Assembly (NCBI GenBank): GCA_027941995.1
Contig: CP115966.1
Span: 744,001-808,000 of the forward strand
DNA from: Erythrobacteraceae bacterium WH01K
GTDB lineage: Bacteria > Pseudomonadota > Alphaproteobacteria > Sphingomonadales > Sphingomonadaceae
Direction of reading: 5' to 3'
DNA: 64,000 bases
Below are positions 50,979 to 59,742 of the stretch, one piece after another. Below the pieces are notes generated by a model. It saw only the letters and a program-made list of their open reading frames with translations, ran no database searches and was not told where the DNA came from. The stretch's first letter is position 1, and each line of letters begins with the position of its first letter. Both the position numbers and the translations under genes were made by a program.

Positions 50979-53249
50979 ATGCGGGTCTCGCGGCGCGGAT
51001 TGCTGGCCGGGGCTGCCGTGGGCGGCGGCCTGGTCGTCGCATGGGCGCTGTGGCCGCGCACCTTTCCCGGCCCGCTGACCACGGCGGATGGGGAAACGGC
51101 CTTCGGTGCGTGGCTGAAGATCGGCGCCGACGGGGTCGTCACGGTGGCGGTTCCCCAGCTGGAAATGGGGCAGGGGGTCACGACCATATTGCCCCAAATC
51201 GTCGCGACGGAACTGGGCGCGGACTGGCGGCAGGTTGCAGTGGAGCCGGCGCCCGTCAGCGGGGCCTATGCGAACATTCCCCTCGCCGCGCAGTGGGCGC
51301 CGCTGTGGATGCCGGACATTCCCGGCCTGTCCGAGCCCGAAGACGGCATCGTCGCAACCCGCTTCGCCCAGCAATCGCGCCTGACGGCAACGGCGGCGGG
51401 AACCACGCTGGCCGCCTATGAAATGCCTGCAAGGGAAGCGGCTGCTATTGCGCGCGACATGCTCGTGCGGGCGGCGGCAGGGCGATGGAATGTCGAGCCC
51501 GAACTGTGCGATACACGGGCCGGTTTCGTCGTCCATGAAAACCTGCAGCTGCGTTTCGCCGAGCTGGCGGCAGAGGCCGCGCTGCTGGGTCCGCCGGAAC
51601 CGCCTCCGTTGCGCGTATTGCCGGTGGCGGAAACCCCGCTGCCCGGCGACAGCGACGGACCGCCTGCTTTCCCCAGGCTGGACCTGCCTTCCAAAGTGGA
51701 CGGGTCGCACCTTTTTGCCGGCGATATCCGCCTGCCCGGAATGCTCTATGCCGGCATTCGCCAAGGCCCGGTTGCCCCCGCATCGGGGGTGCAGCGATAC
51801 GACAGGGAGGCAGGCGAAGCGGTGGCCGGGGTCGTCGCCGTGGTGGAAGGGGACGACTGGGTTGCCGCCATCGCAGAGACAAGCTTCTCGGCAGAGCGCG
51901 CGCTCGACGCGATGGAGGTGCGCTTCTCTGCCACCGATCCGGTCGACAGTGCGACGATAGAGGAAGCGCTGGATGCCGCGTTGCGCGAAGGCGATGCCTA
52001 TCTCGTCGCCAGTCGCGGCGAGACGGGCGGGGCCTTCGGGTCCGCAACCATTGCCCGCCGCTACGACGCCGCGCCCGCTCTGCACACGACGCTGGAAACC
52101 GCCACCGCCGTGGCGTGGCTTCGCGGCGGCAGGCTCGAGCTGTGGATGGCCTCGCAGGCGCCGGAGCGTGCGCGCGAGGCGGCCGGGCGGGCGGTGGGCA
52201 TCTCTGCGGAGAACGTCGTCCTCTATCCCATGCCTGCAGGCGGCAGTTTCGACCGGCGGCTGGAGCACGAACACGCGAGGCAGGCCGCGCGGCTGGCAGG
52301 CGAGGTCGGCCGCCCGGTGCAGCTTGCCTGGACGCGGGAACAGGAAACGCTGCGTGCCCCGCCGCGCACCCCGGTGGCAGCGCTCCTGGCGGCGAAGCTG
52401 GAGCCGGGCGGCGCGATTGCCGCGATGCGGACGCGGCTGGCTCTGCCTGCCACGATGAAGGAAATGGGCCGCCGCCTGTTTCATGGCGAGGCGGCGCAGG
52501 ATGCGATAGAAGCGGTCGCAGGCGAGGCCGATGCCCTTGCCTGCGACGGCGCGATGCCGCCTTATGCCATACCGGATGCGGCGATTTATCACGCTCCTGC
52601 CAACCTTCTCCTTCCGACAGGGCGGATGCGCGCAGGCGCACATGGATACACCGCATTCTTCACCGAAAGTTTCATCGACGAAATCGCCAGCAAGGCGGGG
52701 CGCGAACCGCTGTCTTACCGGATCGGCATGCTGGGCGGCGATCCGCGCATGGTCGCGTGCCTTCAGCGCGCGGCGCGCATGGCACAGTGGGGCGGTGGCC
52801 GCGACCGGTCGGGACAGGGGCTTGCCTGTCACCGCATGGGAGACGCCGCAGGGGGCGGCCGCATCGCCTGCATTGCGACCGCAGGGCAGAGAGAGGGCGG
52901 CTTCCAGGTGACCAGCCTGCACGCGGCTGTCGACATCGGGCGGATCGTCAATCTCGATATTGCGCGCCAGCAGATCGAGGGCGGCCTCGTCCACGGGCTG
53001 GCGCTGGCAATGGGCAGCAGTGCTAGCTGGCGCGATGGCAGGCCGGACAATCGCCGCCTCGGTGAACTGGATTTGCCGCGCCTGGCCGACTGTCCTGCCA
53101 TCGAGGTGGAGTTCATCGCCAGCGAGGACCCGGCTTTCGATCCGGGCGAGCTGGGCCTGACGGTCGCAGCGCCGGCGATCGCCAATGCGCTGTTTTCCGC
53201 CACGGGGTTGCGCCTGCGGCGTCTCCCCCTGTTGTCGGGCGGGCTTTAG
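50979..53249 (+). CDS. Tat-exported molybdopterin hydroxylase large subunit (IorB-like)
   Basis: 756 aa. N-terminus MRVSRRGLLAGAAVGGGLVV is a Tat-like signal/anchor. The aldehyde oxidase/xanthine dehydrogenase molybdopterin-binding fold appears as PQLEMGQGVTTILPQIVATE, DLPSKVDGSHLFAGDIRLPG, TPVAALLAAKLEPGG and the C-terminal GELGLTVAAPAIANALFSAT, where the Glu is the catalytic position. The single-chain type resembles isoquinoline 1-oxidoreductase beta subunit (IorB), which needs a small 2Fe-2S subunit (IorA); none is adjacent. AGGAGG lies 12 nt before ATG 50979. The distance to mrp (4 bp) is notable since Mrp delivers Fe-S clusters. Substrate unknown. Confidence 0.85.
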   Translation: MRVSRRGLLAGAAVGGGLVVAWALWPRTFPGPLTTADGETAFGAWLKIGADGVVTVAVPQLEMGQGVTTILPQIVATELGADWRQVAVEPAPVSGAYANIPLAAQWAPLWMPDIPGLSEPEDGIVATRFAQQSRLTATAAGTTLAAYEMPAREAAAIARDMLVRAAAGRWNVEPELCDTRAGFVVHENLQLRFAELAAEAALLGPPEPPPLRVLPVAETPLPGDSDGPPAFPRLDLPSKVDGSHLFAGDIRLPGMLYAGIRQGPVAPASGVQRYDREAGEAVAGVVAVVEGDDWVAAIAETSFSAERALDAMEVRFSATDPVDSATIEEALDAALREGDAYLVASRGETGGAFGSATIARRYDAAPALHTTLETATAVAWLRGGRLELWMASQAPERAREAAGRAVGISAENVVLYPMPAGGSFDRRLEHEHARQAARLAGEVGRPVQLAWTREQETLRAPPRTPVAALLAAKLEPGGAIAAMRTRLALPATMKEMGRRLFHGEAAQDAIEAVAGEADALACDGAMPPYAIPDAAIYHAPANLLLPTGRMRAGAHGYTAFFTESFIDEIASKAGREPLSYRIGMLGGDPRMVACLQRAARMAQWGGGRDRSGQGLACHRMGDAAGGGRIACIATAGQREGGFQVTSLHAAVDIGRIVNLDIARQQIEGGLVHGLALAMGSSASWRDGRPDNRRLGELDLPRLADCPAIEVEFIASEDPAFDPGELGLTVAAPAIANALFSATGLRLRRLPLLSGGL

Positions 53250-53290
53250 TTCCCCTTGACCCGGCCCGCGCTTCGCCCAAGTGAACGCGC

Positions 53291-54325
53291 ATGACCTGGA
53301 CCCCACAAAACCTCCCCGCGGACCATCCGCCCGTCGAAAGCGGGCGGATCGGCGTCCTGCTCGTCAACCTCGGCACGCCGGATGCGCCGGATACGAAATC
53401 GGTGAAGCGCTACCTGGCCGAGTTCCTCTCCGACCGCCGCGTGGTCGAAATACCGCCCATCGCGTGGCAGCCGATCCTGCGCGGCATCATCCTCAACACC
53501 CGCCCCAAAAAGAGCGCGGCAGCCTATCGCAAGGTATGGGGGAATGACGGCTCCCCGCTGGCCGCGATTACGAAGCGGCAGGCCAACGCGCTGCAGGTCC
53601 GGCTGGGCGGCGCGGTCACCGTGGACTGGGCAATGCGGTACGGCAATCCCTCGATCGACAGCCGGTTGCGCGCGCTGATGGATGCGGGGTGCGAACGTAT
53701 CCTGCTGGCCCCGCTATACCCGCAGTATTCTGGCGCGACGACGGCCACGGTGGTGGACAAGGCCGCCGATACACTGGCCGACCTGCGCTGGCAGATGAGC
53801 CTGCGGACCCTGCCGCCCTATCACGACCACCCGGCCTATCTGGATGCGCTGGAGGCCGATCTCGGCGCGCAGCTGGATGCGCTGGATTTCGCACCGGAGG
53901 TTTTGCTGCTGAGTTTTCACGGAATGCCGCAGCGTACGCTGGATCTGGGCGATCCGTATCACTGTCATTGCCACAAGACCGCGCGGCTGCTGTCGGAGAG
54001 GCTCGGGCGACGCGAAAAACTGGCCGGAATGCGCATCGTCACGACGTTCCAGTCCCGCTTCGGACCTGCCGAATGGCTGAAGCCCGCAACCGATGCGACG
54101 ATCGACGAAGAGCTGGCGAAGGGCACCAGGCGGATGGCCGTCGCCATGCCGGGTTTCTCCGCCGATTGCCTGGAGACGCTGGAGGAAATCGCGATCGAGG
54201 GGCGGGCGCAGTTCCTCGATGGCGGGGGCGAGCAATATGCCGCGCTGACCTGCCTCAACGATACGAAGCCGGGTATCGACATGCTGGATACGCTGGTCAG
54301 GCAGGAACTATCGGGCTGGATATGA
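53291..54325 (+). CDS. hemH: Ferrochelatase
   Basis: 344 aa, inserts Fe(II) into protoporphyrin IX, the last haem step. GRIGVLLVNLGTPDAPDTKS at the N-terminus, YRKVWGNDGSPLAAITKRQA, LLAPLYPQYSGATTATVVDK, LLSFHGMPQRTLDLGDPYHC with the metal-site His, and TTFQSRFGPAEWLKPATDA followed by VAMPGFSADCLETLEEI are family hallmarks. Upstream of a P450 gene that consumes haem, but separated by an operator-like palindrome. Confidence 0.95.
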   Translation: MTWTPQNLPADHPPVESGRIGVLLVNLGTPDAPDTKSVKRYLAEFLSDRRVVEIPPIAWQPILRGIILNTRPKKSAAAYRKVWGNDGSPLAAITKRQANALQVRLGGAVTVDWAMRYGNPSIDSRLRALMDAGCERILLAPLYPQYSGATTATVVDKAADTLADLRWQMSLRTLPPYHDHPAYLDALEADLGAQLDALDFAPEVLLLSFHGMPQRTLDLGDPYHCHCHKTARLLSERLGRREKLAGMRIVTTFQSRFGPAEWLKPATDATIDEELAKGTRRMAVAMPGFSADCLETLEEIAIEGRAQFLDGGGEQYAALTCLNDTKPGIDMLDTLVRQELSGWI

Positions 54326-54337
54326 CCCTTCGATTTC

Positions 54338-54361
54338 GCTACTTACATCGAGGTAAGTAGC
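54338..54361. promoter_or_regulatory. Perfect palindrome upstream of the P450 gene (operator-like)
   Basis: 9-bp perfect arms GCTACTTAC (54338-54346) and GTAAGTAGC (54353-54361) with a 6-bp spacer, 23 bp before the P450 ATG and 12 bp after the hemH stop. The size and A/T-centred arm pattern fit a TetR-family operator. No TetR gene is in the window, so the regulator must act from elsewhere. No T-run follows, so a terminator is unlikely. Confidence 0.65.
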
Positions 54362-54384
54362 AATACGCCACTGGAGGATGCCGC

Positions 54385-55782
54385 ATGGCCACGATAGCCG
54401 CCGACCACGCCGCCGAAGCGAGGCCTTCGCACTGGAGCGAGGGCAAGCCATCGGAGAAGGACCTCGCGCATATCCCCGGCGAAGGCGGCTACCCGCTGGT
54501 CGGTCACACCTTCACCCAGCTTCGCGATCCCCACGCCTTCACCCGCCGCATGGTCGAAACCTATGGCCGGGTTTACAAGGTGAAGAGCTTCGGCGGCTGG
54601 AACGTGGCGCTGATCGGGGCCGATGCCAGCGAGCTGGTGCTGTTCGACCGGCAGAAGATCTTCTCCAGTGAACAGGGCTGGGGCCCGATCCTCGACAAGC
54701 TGTTTCCGCGCGGCCTCATGCTGATGGATTTCGACCATCACCGGATGGACCGGCGCGCGCTTTCGATCGCGTTCAAGCCCGGGCCGATGCGCCACTATTC
54801 GGGCCAACTGAATGCCGGCATGGCCCGTGCGGTGGAAAAATGGGGCGAGGGCGCCGGCCCTACCCGGATGCAGTTCTACCCCGCAATCAAGCAGTTGACG
54901 CTGGACCTGGCGGCGGAAAGCTTCATCGGCCTGCCCTTCGGCCCCGAGGCGGATGCCATCAACCAGGCCTTTGTCGATGCAGTCCAGGCCTCCGTTGCCC
55001 CGGTTCGCAGGCCCCTGCCTTTCACCCAGATGAAACGCGGAGTGGACGGGCGCGCCTTCCTGATCGATTTCTTCAGCCGGGAAACCGTCCGTCGCCGCGC
55101 CGAGGGCGGGGGGCAGGACATGTTCAGCCAGTTCGCCACTGCAGAGCGCGACGACGGGTCGCTGCTGGAAGTGGACGAGGTTGCCGACCACATGAACTTC
55201 CTGATGATGGCGGCGCATGACACCATCACGTCCAGCGGGACGACCCTTGTCTGGTTGCTCGCCACGCATCCGGAATGGCAGGAAAAACTGCGCGAGGAAT
55301 TGCGTGCCATCACGGACGATACCGGCAATCTGTCGTATGACGATTTCGGCAAGGTCGAATTGACCGAAATGGCATTCAAGGAAGCGCTCCGGATGATGCC
55401 GCCGGTGCCGTCGACCCCGCGCCGTGCGCTACGCAGCTTCGAATTCGGTGGCTACCGCATCCCTGCTGGTGCCCATGTCGGCATCAACACGCACTTCGTC
55501 CATCATGACGAGGAGCATTGGGACCACCCCCACGAATTCGACCCGATGCGCTTCACGCCGGACAAGGTGAAGGCGCGGCACAAATACGCTTGGACGCCCT
55601 TCGGCGGCGGCGCGCATATGTGCCTAGGCCTGCATTTCGCCTATATGCAGATCAAGGTGCTGATGGCCCACATGCTGACACGCTACCGCGTCGAACTGGT
55701 CGGCGGGAAGAACCCCGACTGGCAGGCCTGGCCCATTCCCAAGCCGAAAGACGGGCTGCGGATCGAGCTGACGCGGCTCTGA
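54385..55782 (+). CDS. Cytochrome P450
   Basis: 465-aa soluble P450. I-helix MMAAHDTITSSGTTLVW (acid/alcohol pair D-T near 278), ExxR at 333-336 (KEALRMMPPVPSTPRR), and the haem-binding FGGGAHMCLGLHFA with Cys 413. GGAGG precedes the ATG. The N-terminus is not membrane-like. The nearest families are the bacterial CYP classes acting on sterols, terpenes or carotenoids, but the substrate is not readable. Probably regulated through the palindrome 23 bp upstream. The redox partners are not in the window. Confidence 0.92.
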   Translation: MATIAADHAAEARPSHWSEGKPSEKDLAHIPGEGGYPLVGHTFTQLRDPHAFTRRMVETYGRVYKVKSFGGWNVALIGADASELVLFDRQKIFSSEQGWGPILDKLFPRGLMLMDFDHHRMDRRALSIAFKPGPMRHYSGQLNAGMARAVEKWGEGAGPTRMQFYPAIKQLTLDLAAESFIGLPFGPEADAINQAFVDAVQASVAPVRRPLPFTQMKRGVDGRAFLIDFFSRETVRRRAEGGGQDMFSQFATAERDDGSLLEVDEVADHMNFLMMAAHDTITSSGTTLVWLLATHPEWQEKLREELRAITDDTGNLSYDDFGKVELTEMAFKEALRMMPPVPSTPRRALRSFEFGGYRIPAGAHVGINTHFVHHDEEHWDHPHEFDPMRFTPDKVKARHKYAWTPFGGGAHMCLGLHFAYMQIKVLMAHMLTRYRVELVGGKNPDWQAWPIPKPKDGLRIELTRL

Positions 55783-55786
55783 ACCC

Positions 55787-55957
55787 TCAGCTGAAATCGA
55801 TGGCGATGCCGTCTTTTACCCAGTCACCGTAACGCGTCGGGGAAAGACCCTGCGGGTCATCCTCGCTCGCGTCGATCGGCTGCGGCTCGGGAGCCGGATC
55901 GTCGTTCCAGTGGGCAGGTTTCTTGAACCCTTCGGGGCGTTTGGTTGCGCGTTCCAT
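55787..55957 (-). CDS. SDHAF4-like small protein (DUF1674), 56 aa
   Basis: Small gene read from ATG 55957 to TGA 55787. It starts MERATKRPEGFKKPAHWNDD and ends SPTRYGDWVKDGIAIDFS, the diagnostic C-terminus of the DUF1674/SDHAF4 family that helps assemble flavinylated succinate dehydrogenase and guards against misplaced FAD. Length is normal for bacterial members. It is convergent with the P450 gene (4-bp gap). Confidence 0.9.
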   Translation of the reverse strand: MERATKRPEGFKKPAHWNDDPAPEPQPIDASEDDPQGLSPTRYGDWVKDGIAIDFS

Positions 55958-56011
55958 GGCTTTCAAATGCTTTCGCTGGCGCGAGGTTTCAATACCGCCT
56001 AACGGGCGGCC

Positions 56012-57265
56012 ATGGCCCAGCCGTCAGGAATTCATGCACGCCGCGCCGCCTTGCAGATGCTCGATGCCGTTCTGCGCCGTGGCGATACGCTGGAACAGGC
56101 CGAGGGCCCGGCCCTGCGGCAGGTGCGCTCCGCGCCCGACAAGGCGCTGGCCCGGGCCATAGTGGGGGAGACCTTGCGATGGCTGGTCGATCTCGACGCG
56201 CTGATCGATTCCGCAACCCGCCAGAACTTGCCGCCGGACGCAAAGGCGCGCAGCGTGCTGCGGCTGATGCTGGCGCAGAGACTGCGGCTCGGCACGCCGG
56301 GCCACGCGGTCATTGCAACCGGCCTGCCGCTGCTTTCCGGCGGTCCGCGCCGCCTGGCGCACGGGGTGTTTTCTTCCCTCGACAAGCAAGGTGCGTCCTT
56401 GCCCGCTGCACCGACCCTTCCGGATGCGGTGCAGGCGCGGTGGGGGGACCGCGCGCAGGCGATTGCCGGGGGCCTGGCCGAACCGCCTCCCCTCGACCTG
56501 ACCCTGCGCGAGCCTGAAGACACTGCGCCGTGGGCGACGCGTCTTGGCGCCGAAAGCCTCGTGCCCGGCCATGTGCGCCTGCCGCGCGGGCTGGCGGTCG
56601 AGACTCTCGAGGGCTTCGGCACGAAGGATGGCGGCGGGGCATGGTGGGTGCAGGATCTCGCCGCATCGCTGCCTGCCCGGCTTCTCGGCGCGGGGGAGGG
56701 GCGCACCGTGCTCGACCTGTGCGCGGCCCCGGGTGGCAAGACGCTGCAGCTTGCAGCGCAGGGCTGGAAAGTCACCTCGCTCGACATCAGCAAGCGGCGG
56801 CTCGGCCTGCTGAAGGACAATCTGCGCCGCACCGACCTCTCGGCATCGACGGTCCGCGCCGATGCGCTGGAATGGCAGCCGAAGCACCGCTTCGACGCGG
56901 TCCTGCTCGATGCGCCCTGCACGGCGACGGGCACCTGCCGCCGCCACCCGGACGTCCTGCAAAGGATTGGCATGCGGCAGATAGAGGAAACGACCCGGTT
57001 GCAGGATCTACTGCTGGCCCGCGCCAGCGCGATGCTGAAGCCCGGCGGCACGCTGGTCTACGCGGTCTGCTCGCTGGAAACCGAAGAGGGCGAAGAGCGG
57101 GCGCGCGAAGTCGATCTCGCGCCCGCGCCGATAGCTGCGGGGGAACTCCCGGCCGGCTTGCAACCTACGCCCGAAGGCTGGTTGCGGACCGATCCCGGGC
57201 TGCTGCGCGACGAAGGCGGCCTCGACGGCTTCTTCATCGCGCGGTGGACGAAGGACCCCGATTAG
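56012..57265 (+). CDS. rsmB: 16S rRNA m5C967 methyltransferase RsmB
   Basis: 417 aa. The N-terminal NusB-like helical domain (ALQMLDAVLRRGDTLEQAEG) is followed by a RsmB/NOP methyltransferase domain: VLDLCAAPGGKTLQLAAQGW (SAM), DAPCTATGTCRRHPD with Cys303, and VYAVCSLETEEGEE with Cys353 as the catalytic nucleophile pair. ATG 56012 chosen; no strong Shine-Dalgarno is seen. Its stop overlaps msrA by 4 bp, convergent. Confidence 0.93.
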   Translation: MAQPSGIHARRAALQMLDAVLRRGDTLEQAEGPALRQVRSAPDKALARAIVGETLRWLVDLDALIDSATRQNLPPDAKARSVLRLMLAQRLRLGTPGHAVIATGLPLLSGGPRRLAHGVFSSLDKQGASLPAAPTLPDAVQARWGDRAQAIAGGLAEPPPLDLTLREPEDTAPWATRLGAESLVPGHVRLPRGLAVETLEGFGTKDGGGAWWVQDLAASLPARLLGAGEGRTVLDLCAAPGGKTLQLAAQGWKVTSLDISKRRLGLLKDNLRRTDLSASTVRADALEWQPKHRFDAVLLDAPCTATGTCRRHPDVLQRIGMRQIEETTRLQDLLLARASAMLKPGGTLVYAVCSLETEEGEERAREVDLAPAPIAAGELPAGLQPTPEGWLRTDPGLLRDEGGLDGFFIARWTKDPD

Positions 57266-57801
57266 GCGTCCTGCCTCACCTTGTCCTGGAAGCTCTTGCG
57301 AAGCTTCATCAGCTTGGGCGGGATGACAGCCATGCAATAGGGATTTCGCTGGCCTTCGCCTTCCCAGTATTCCTGGTGATAGTCTTCTGCCGGATACCAC
57401 GTCCCGCCTTCGATGGTGGTCACGGCCTCGCCCTGATTGCCTTCGTTCCAGCGGGCGATCGCGGCCTCAGCCTCGGCTTTCTGGGCATCGTCCAGCGGGA
57501 AGATCGCGCTGCGGTACTGGGTTCCGACATCGTTGCCCTGGCGGTTCAGCTGGGTCGGGTCATGGGTGCCCATGAACATGTCCAGGATTTCGCCATAGCT
57601 CACCACATCGACATCGTAGACCAGCTTCACAGCCTCCGCATGGCCCGTCCGGCCGGTGCAGATTTCCTTGTAGGTCGGGTTTTCGGTCTCGCCGCCGATA
57701 TAGCCGCTTTCGACCTCTGTGACGCCTATCACGTCCTTGAACACCGCTTCGGTGCACCAGAAGCAGCCTCCGGCCAGAATCGCGGTTTCGCTGTTGCTCA
57801 T
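57262..57801 (-). CDS. msrA: Peptide-methionine (S)-S-oxide reductase MsrA
   Basis: 179 aa. LAGGCFWCTEAVFKDVIGV carries the catalytic Cys 13 in the GCFWC motif. It is followed by VESGYIGGETENPTYKEICT, FMGTHDPTQLNRQGNDVGTQ, YRSAIF and WYPAEDYHQEYWEGEGQRNP. No resolving Cys is present in a C-terminal tail, so resolution may use Cys 16 or a later Cys (ICTGRTGHAEAV or PYCMAV). GGAGAG precedes ATG 57801. Confidence 0.95.
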   Translation of the reverse strand: MSNSETAILAGGCFWCTEAVFKDVIGVTEVESGYIGGETENPTYKEICTGRTGHAEAVKLVYDVDVVSYGEILDMFMGTHDPTQLNRQGNDVGTQYRSAIFPLDDAQKAEAEAAIARWNEGNQGEAVTTIEGGTWYPAEDYHQEYWEGEGQRNPYCMAVIPPKLMKLRKSFQDKVRQDA

Positions 57802-57905
57802 TGGGAACTCTCCATTGTGTGCTAGGTAGATAGGAAGGTCCCCTCCGGCATCAACCGGCTGGGACCGATGGGCGCCCGGCGCGCCTGCGACAGGGAGATA
57901 TTTTC

Positions 57906-58847
57906 ATGCGTTTCAAGACCATCACCGCGGCGCTGTGTGCTGCATCCCTCGCCGTACCTGCCATGGCGCAGGACACGCCCTCGACCGGCGAACGTATCCT
58001 TGGCGGCATCCTCCAGCGCGTGCTGGGGGTTGAGCAGCCCGACACCGATGACGAAACCACGGCAGAGGTCGTGGTGGAAACCGCTGCCTACAGCACGCCC
58101 GACATGGCCACCGTGCTGGCGGATGCGCGCCGCGATGATGACCGCGCCCGGGACGCGTGGCGCAATCCTGCGCAGACGCTCGAATTCTTCCGCGTCGCGC
58201 CTGGAATGACCGTGGTCGACTACATGCCGGCCAGCGGCTGGTATACGCGCGTGCTCGTTCCCTATCTGGGCACCGGGGGCCGTTATCTGGGCCTGACCCC
58301 CGATCCCGCCGCTGCCGACAGCGAACGGTTCGCCAATTATTTCGAAGGGCTGCCCGCCAGCTTCCGCGAAAATGCGGGCGGATGGACCTTGAACGGCGCG
58401 CCTTACGCTGTCGTCTCGTCCGACCAGCTGAGCGATGCAACAGACGGCACGGCCGACCGCGTGCTGGTTTTCCGCGAGATGCACAACCTGCTGCGGTCCG
58501 GCGCGATGTACACCGAGCTGACCCGGATGCGCGACCTGCTGAAGGATGACGGCATGCTCGGCATCGTTCAGCACCGTGCCCGCGCAGATGCGCCTGCCGA
58601 CTACACGCTCGGCAATAACGGCTATCTGCGCCAGCAGGATGTTATCGCGCTGATCGAGGCGCATGGCTTCCAGCTGGTCGGCACCAGCGAGATCAACGCC
58701 AACCCCAATGACGCGGCAAACTGGGATGGCGGTGTCTGGACCCGCGCACCCAGCTATCGCGGGGCCGAGGAGGGCACCGAAGCGCGCGTCACGGCCGAGG
58801 CAATCGGCGAAAGCGACCGCATGACCCTGCTTTTCCGTAAGCGGTAA
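57906..58847 (+). CDS. Exported methyltransferase-like protein
   Basis: 313 aa. A signal peptide MRFKTITAALCAASLAVPAM ending in AMAQ is followed by an acidic linker and a Rossmann methyltransferase fold: RNPAQTLEFFRVAPGMTVVD, YMPASGWYTRVLVPYLGTGG, VLVFREMHNLLRSGAMYTEL and LGIVQHRARADAPADY. The SAM-binding glycine motif (usually DxGxGxG) is replaced by VDYMPASGWYT. Members of this exported family, found in alphaproteobacteria, have no known reaction; SAM is not available in the periplasm, so it may bind another ligand. GGGAGATA precedes the ATG. Confidence 0.72.
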   Translation: MRFKTITAALCAASLAVPAMAQDTPSTGERILGGILQRVLGVEQPDTDDETTAEVVVETAAYSTPDMATVLADARRDDDRARDAWRNPAQTLEFFRVAPGMTVVDYMPASGWYTRVLVPYLGTGGRYLGLTPDPAAADSERFANYFEGLPASFRENAGGWTLNGAPYAVVSSDQLSDATDGTADRVLVFREMHNLLRSGAMYTELTRMRDLLKDDGMLGIVQHRARADAPADYTLGNNGYLRQQDVIALIEAHGFQLVGTSEINANPNDAANWDGGVWTRAPSYRGAEEGTEARVTAEAIGESDRMTLLFRKR

Positions 58848-58865
58848 TCGCGCTAGGGCGCGGCG

Positions 58866-59738
58866 ATGCAAGACTCGAAGGAGATTACCGTCGCCGCGCT
58901 CCAGCTCGACCTGTCGAGCCAGGACAGCGCCACCAATATCGAAGCCGTTTCGCAGCTCGTCGCCGAAGCGGCGGCCCGCGGCGCGGACGTGGTCCTGCCG
59001 CCGGAGCTGTTCGACGGACCCTATTTCTGCAAGGTGGAGGACGAGTCGCTGTTCGAGCGCGCGCGGCCCACGGCAGACCATCCCAATGTGAAGGCGATGG
59101 TACGCCTGGCAGCGCAACTGGGCGTCGCGATCCCGACCAGTTTCTTCGAACGCGACGGGCCGCATTACTACAACTCGCTGGCCATGATCGACGCGCGCGG
59201 CGAGCTGATGGGCGTCTATCGCAAGAGTCATATCCCCGACGGTCCGGGCTATGAGGAGAAATTCTATTTCCGTCCCGGCAATGGCGGGTTCCGTGTCTGG
59301 GACCTGCCCGTCGGCAATCGGATGGTGCGCATCGGCGTCGGCATCTGCTGGGACCAGTGGTACCCGGAAACGGCCCGCGTCATGGCACTGATGGGGGCGG
59401 AATTGCTGTTCTATCCCACGGCCATCGGGTCCGAGCCGTATGACGCGGAATTCGATACATCCGCCATGTGGCAACGCGCGATGCAGGGGCACGCCGTTTC
59501 AAATTGCATGCCCGTGATCGCCGCCAATCGGATCGGCGTGGAGGACGGACAGGCATTCTATGGCCACAGCTTCATCACGAACGAATGGGGAGACAAGGTG
59601 GTCGAATTCGGCCGCGAGGAAGACGGCGTCCTGGTCGCGACCCTCGACTTGCAGACGGCCGAGAAACACCGTGCGGGCATGGGCTTCTTCCGCGACCGCA
59701 GGCCGGAACTCTACGGCCGCATCTGCCAGGATATCTGA
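58866..59738 (+). CDS. aguB: N-carbamoylputrescine amidase
   Basis: 290-aa nitrilase-superfamily enzyme. The catalytic triad is Glu47 (VVLPPELFDGPYFCK), Lys120 (VYRKSHIPDGPGYEEKFYF) and Cys161 (GVGICWDQWYPETARVMALM). These motifs and the 290-aa length match AguB, which makes putrescine from N-carbamoylputrescine in the arginine decarboxylase route. Agmatine deiminase (AguA) is not in the window. The folK gene begins 4 bp after its stop. Confidence 0.9.
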   Translation: MQDSKEITVAALQLDLSSQDSATNIEAVSQLVAEAAARGADVVLPPELFDGPYFCKVEDESLFERARPTADHPNVKAMVRLAAQLGVAIPTSFFERDGPHYYNSLAMIDARGELMGVYRKSHIPDGPGYEEKFYFRPGNGGFRVWDLPVGNRMVRIGVGICWDQWYPETARVMALMGAELLFYPTAIGSEPYDAEFDTSAMWQRAMQGHAVSNCMPVIAANRIGVEDGQAFYGHSFITNEWGDKVVEFGREEDGVLVATLDLQTAEKHRAGMGFFRDRRPELYGRICQDI

Positions 59739-59742
59739 CGCC

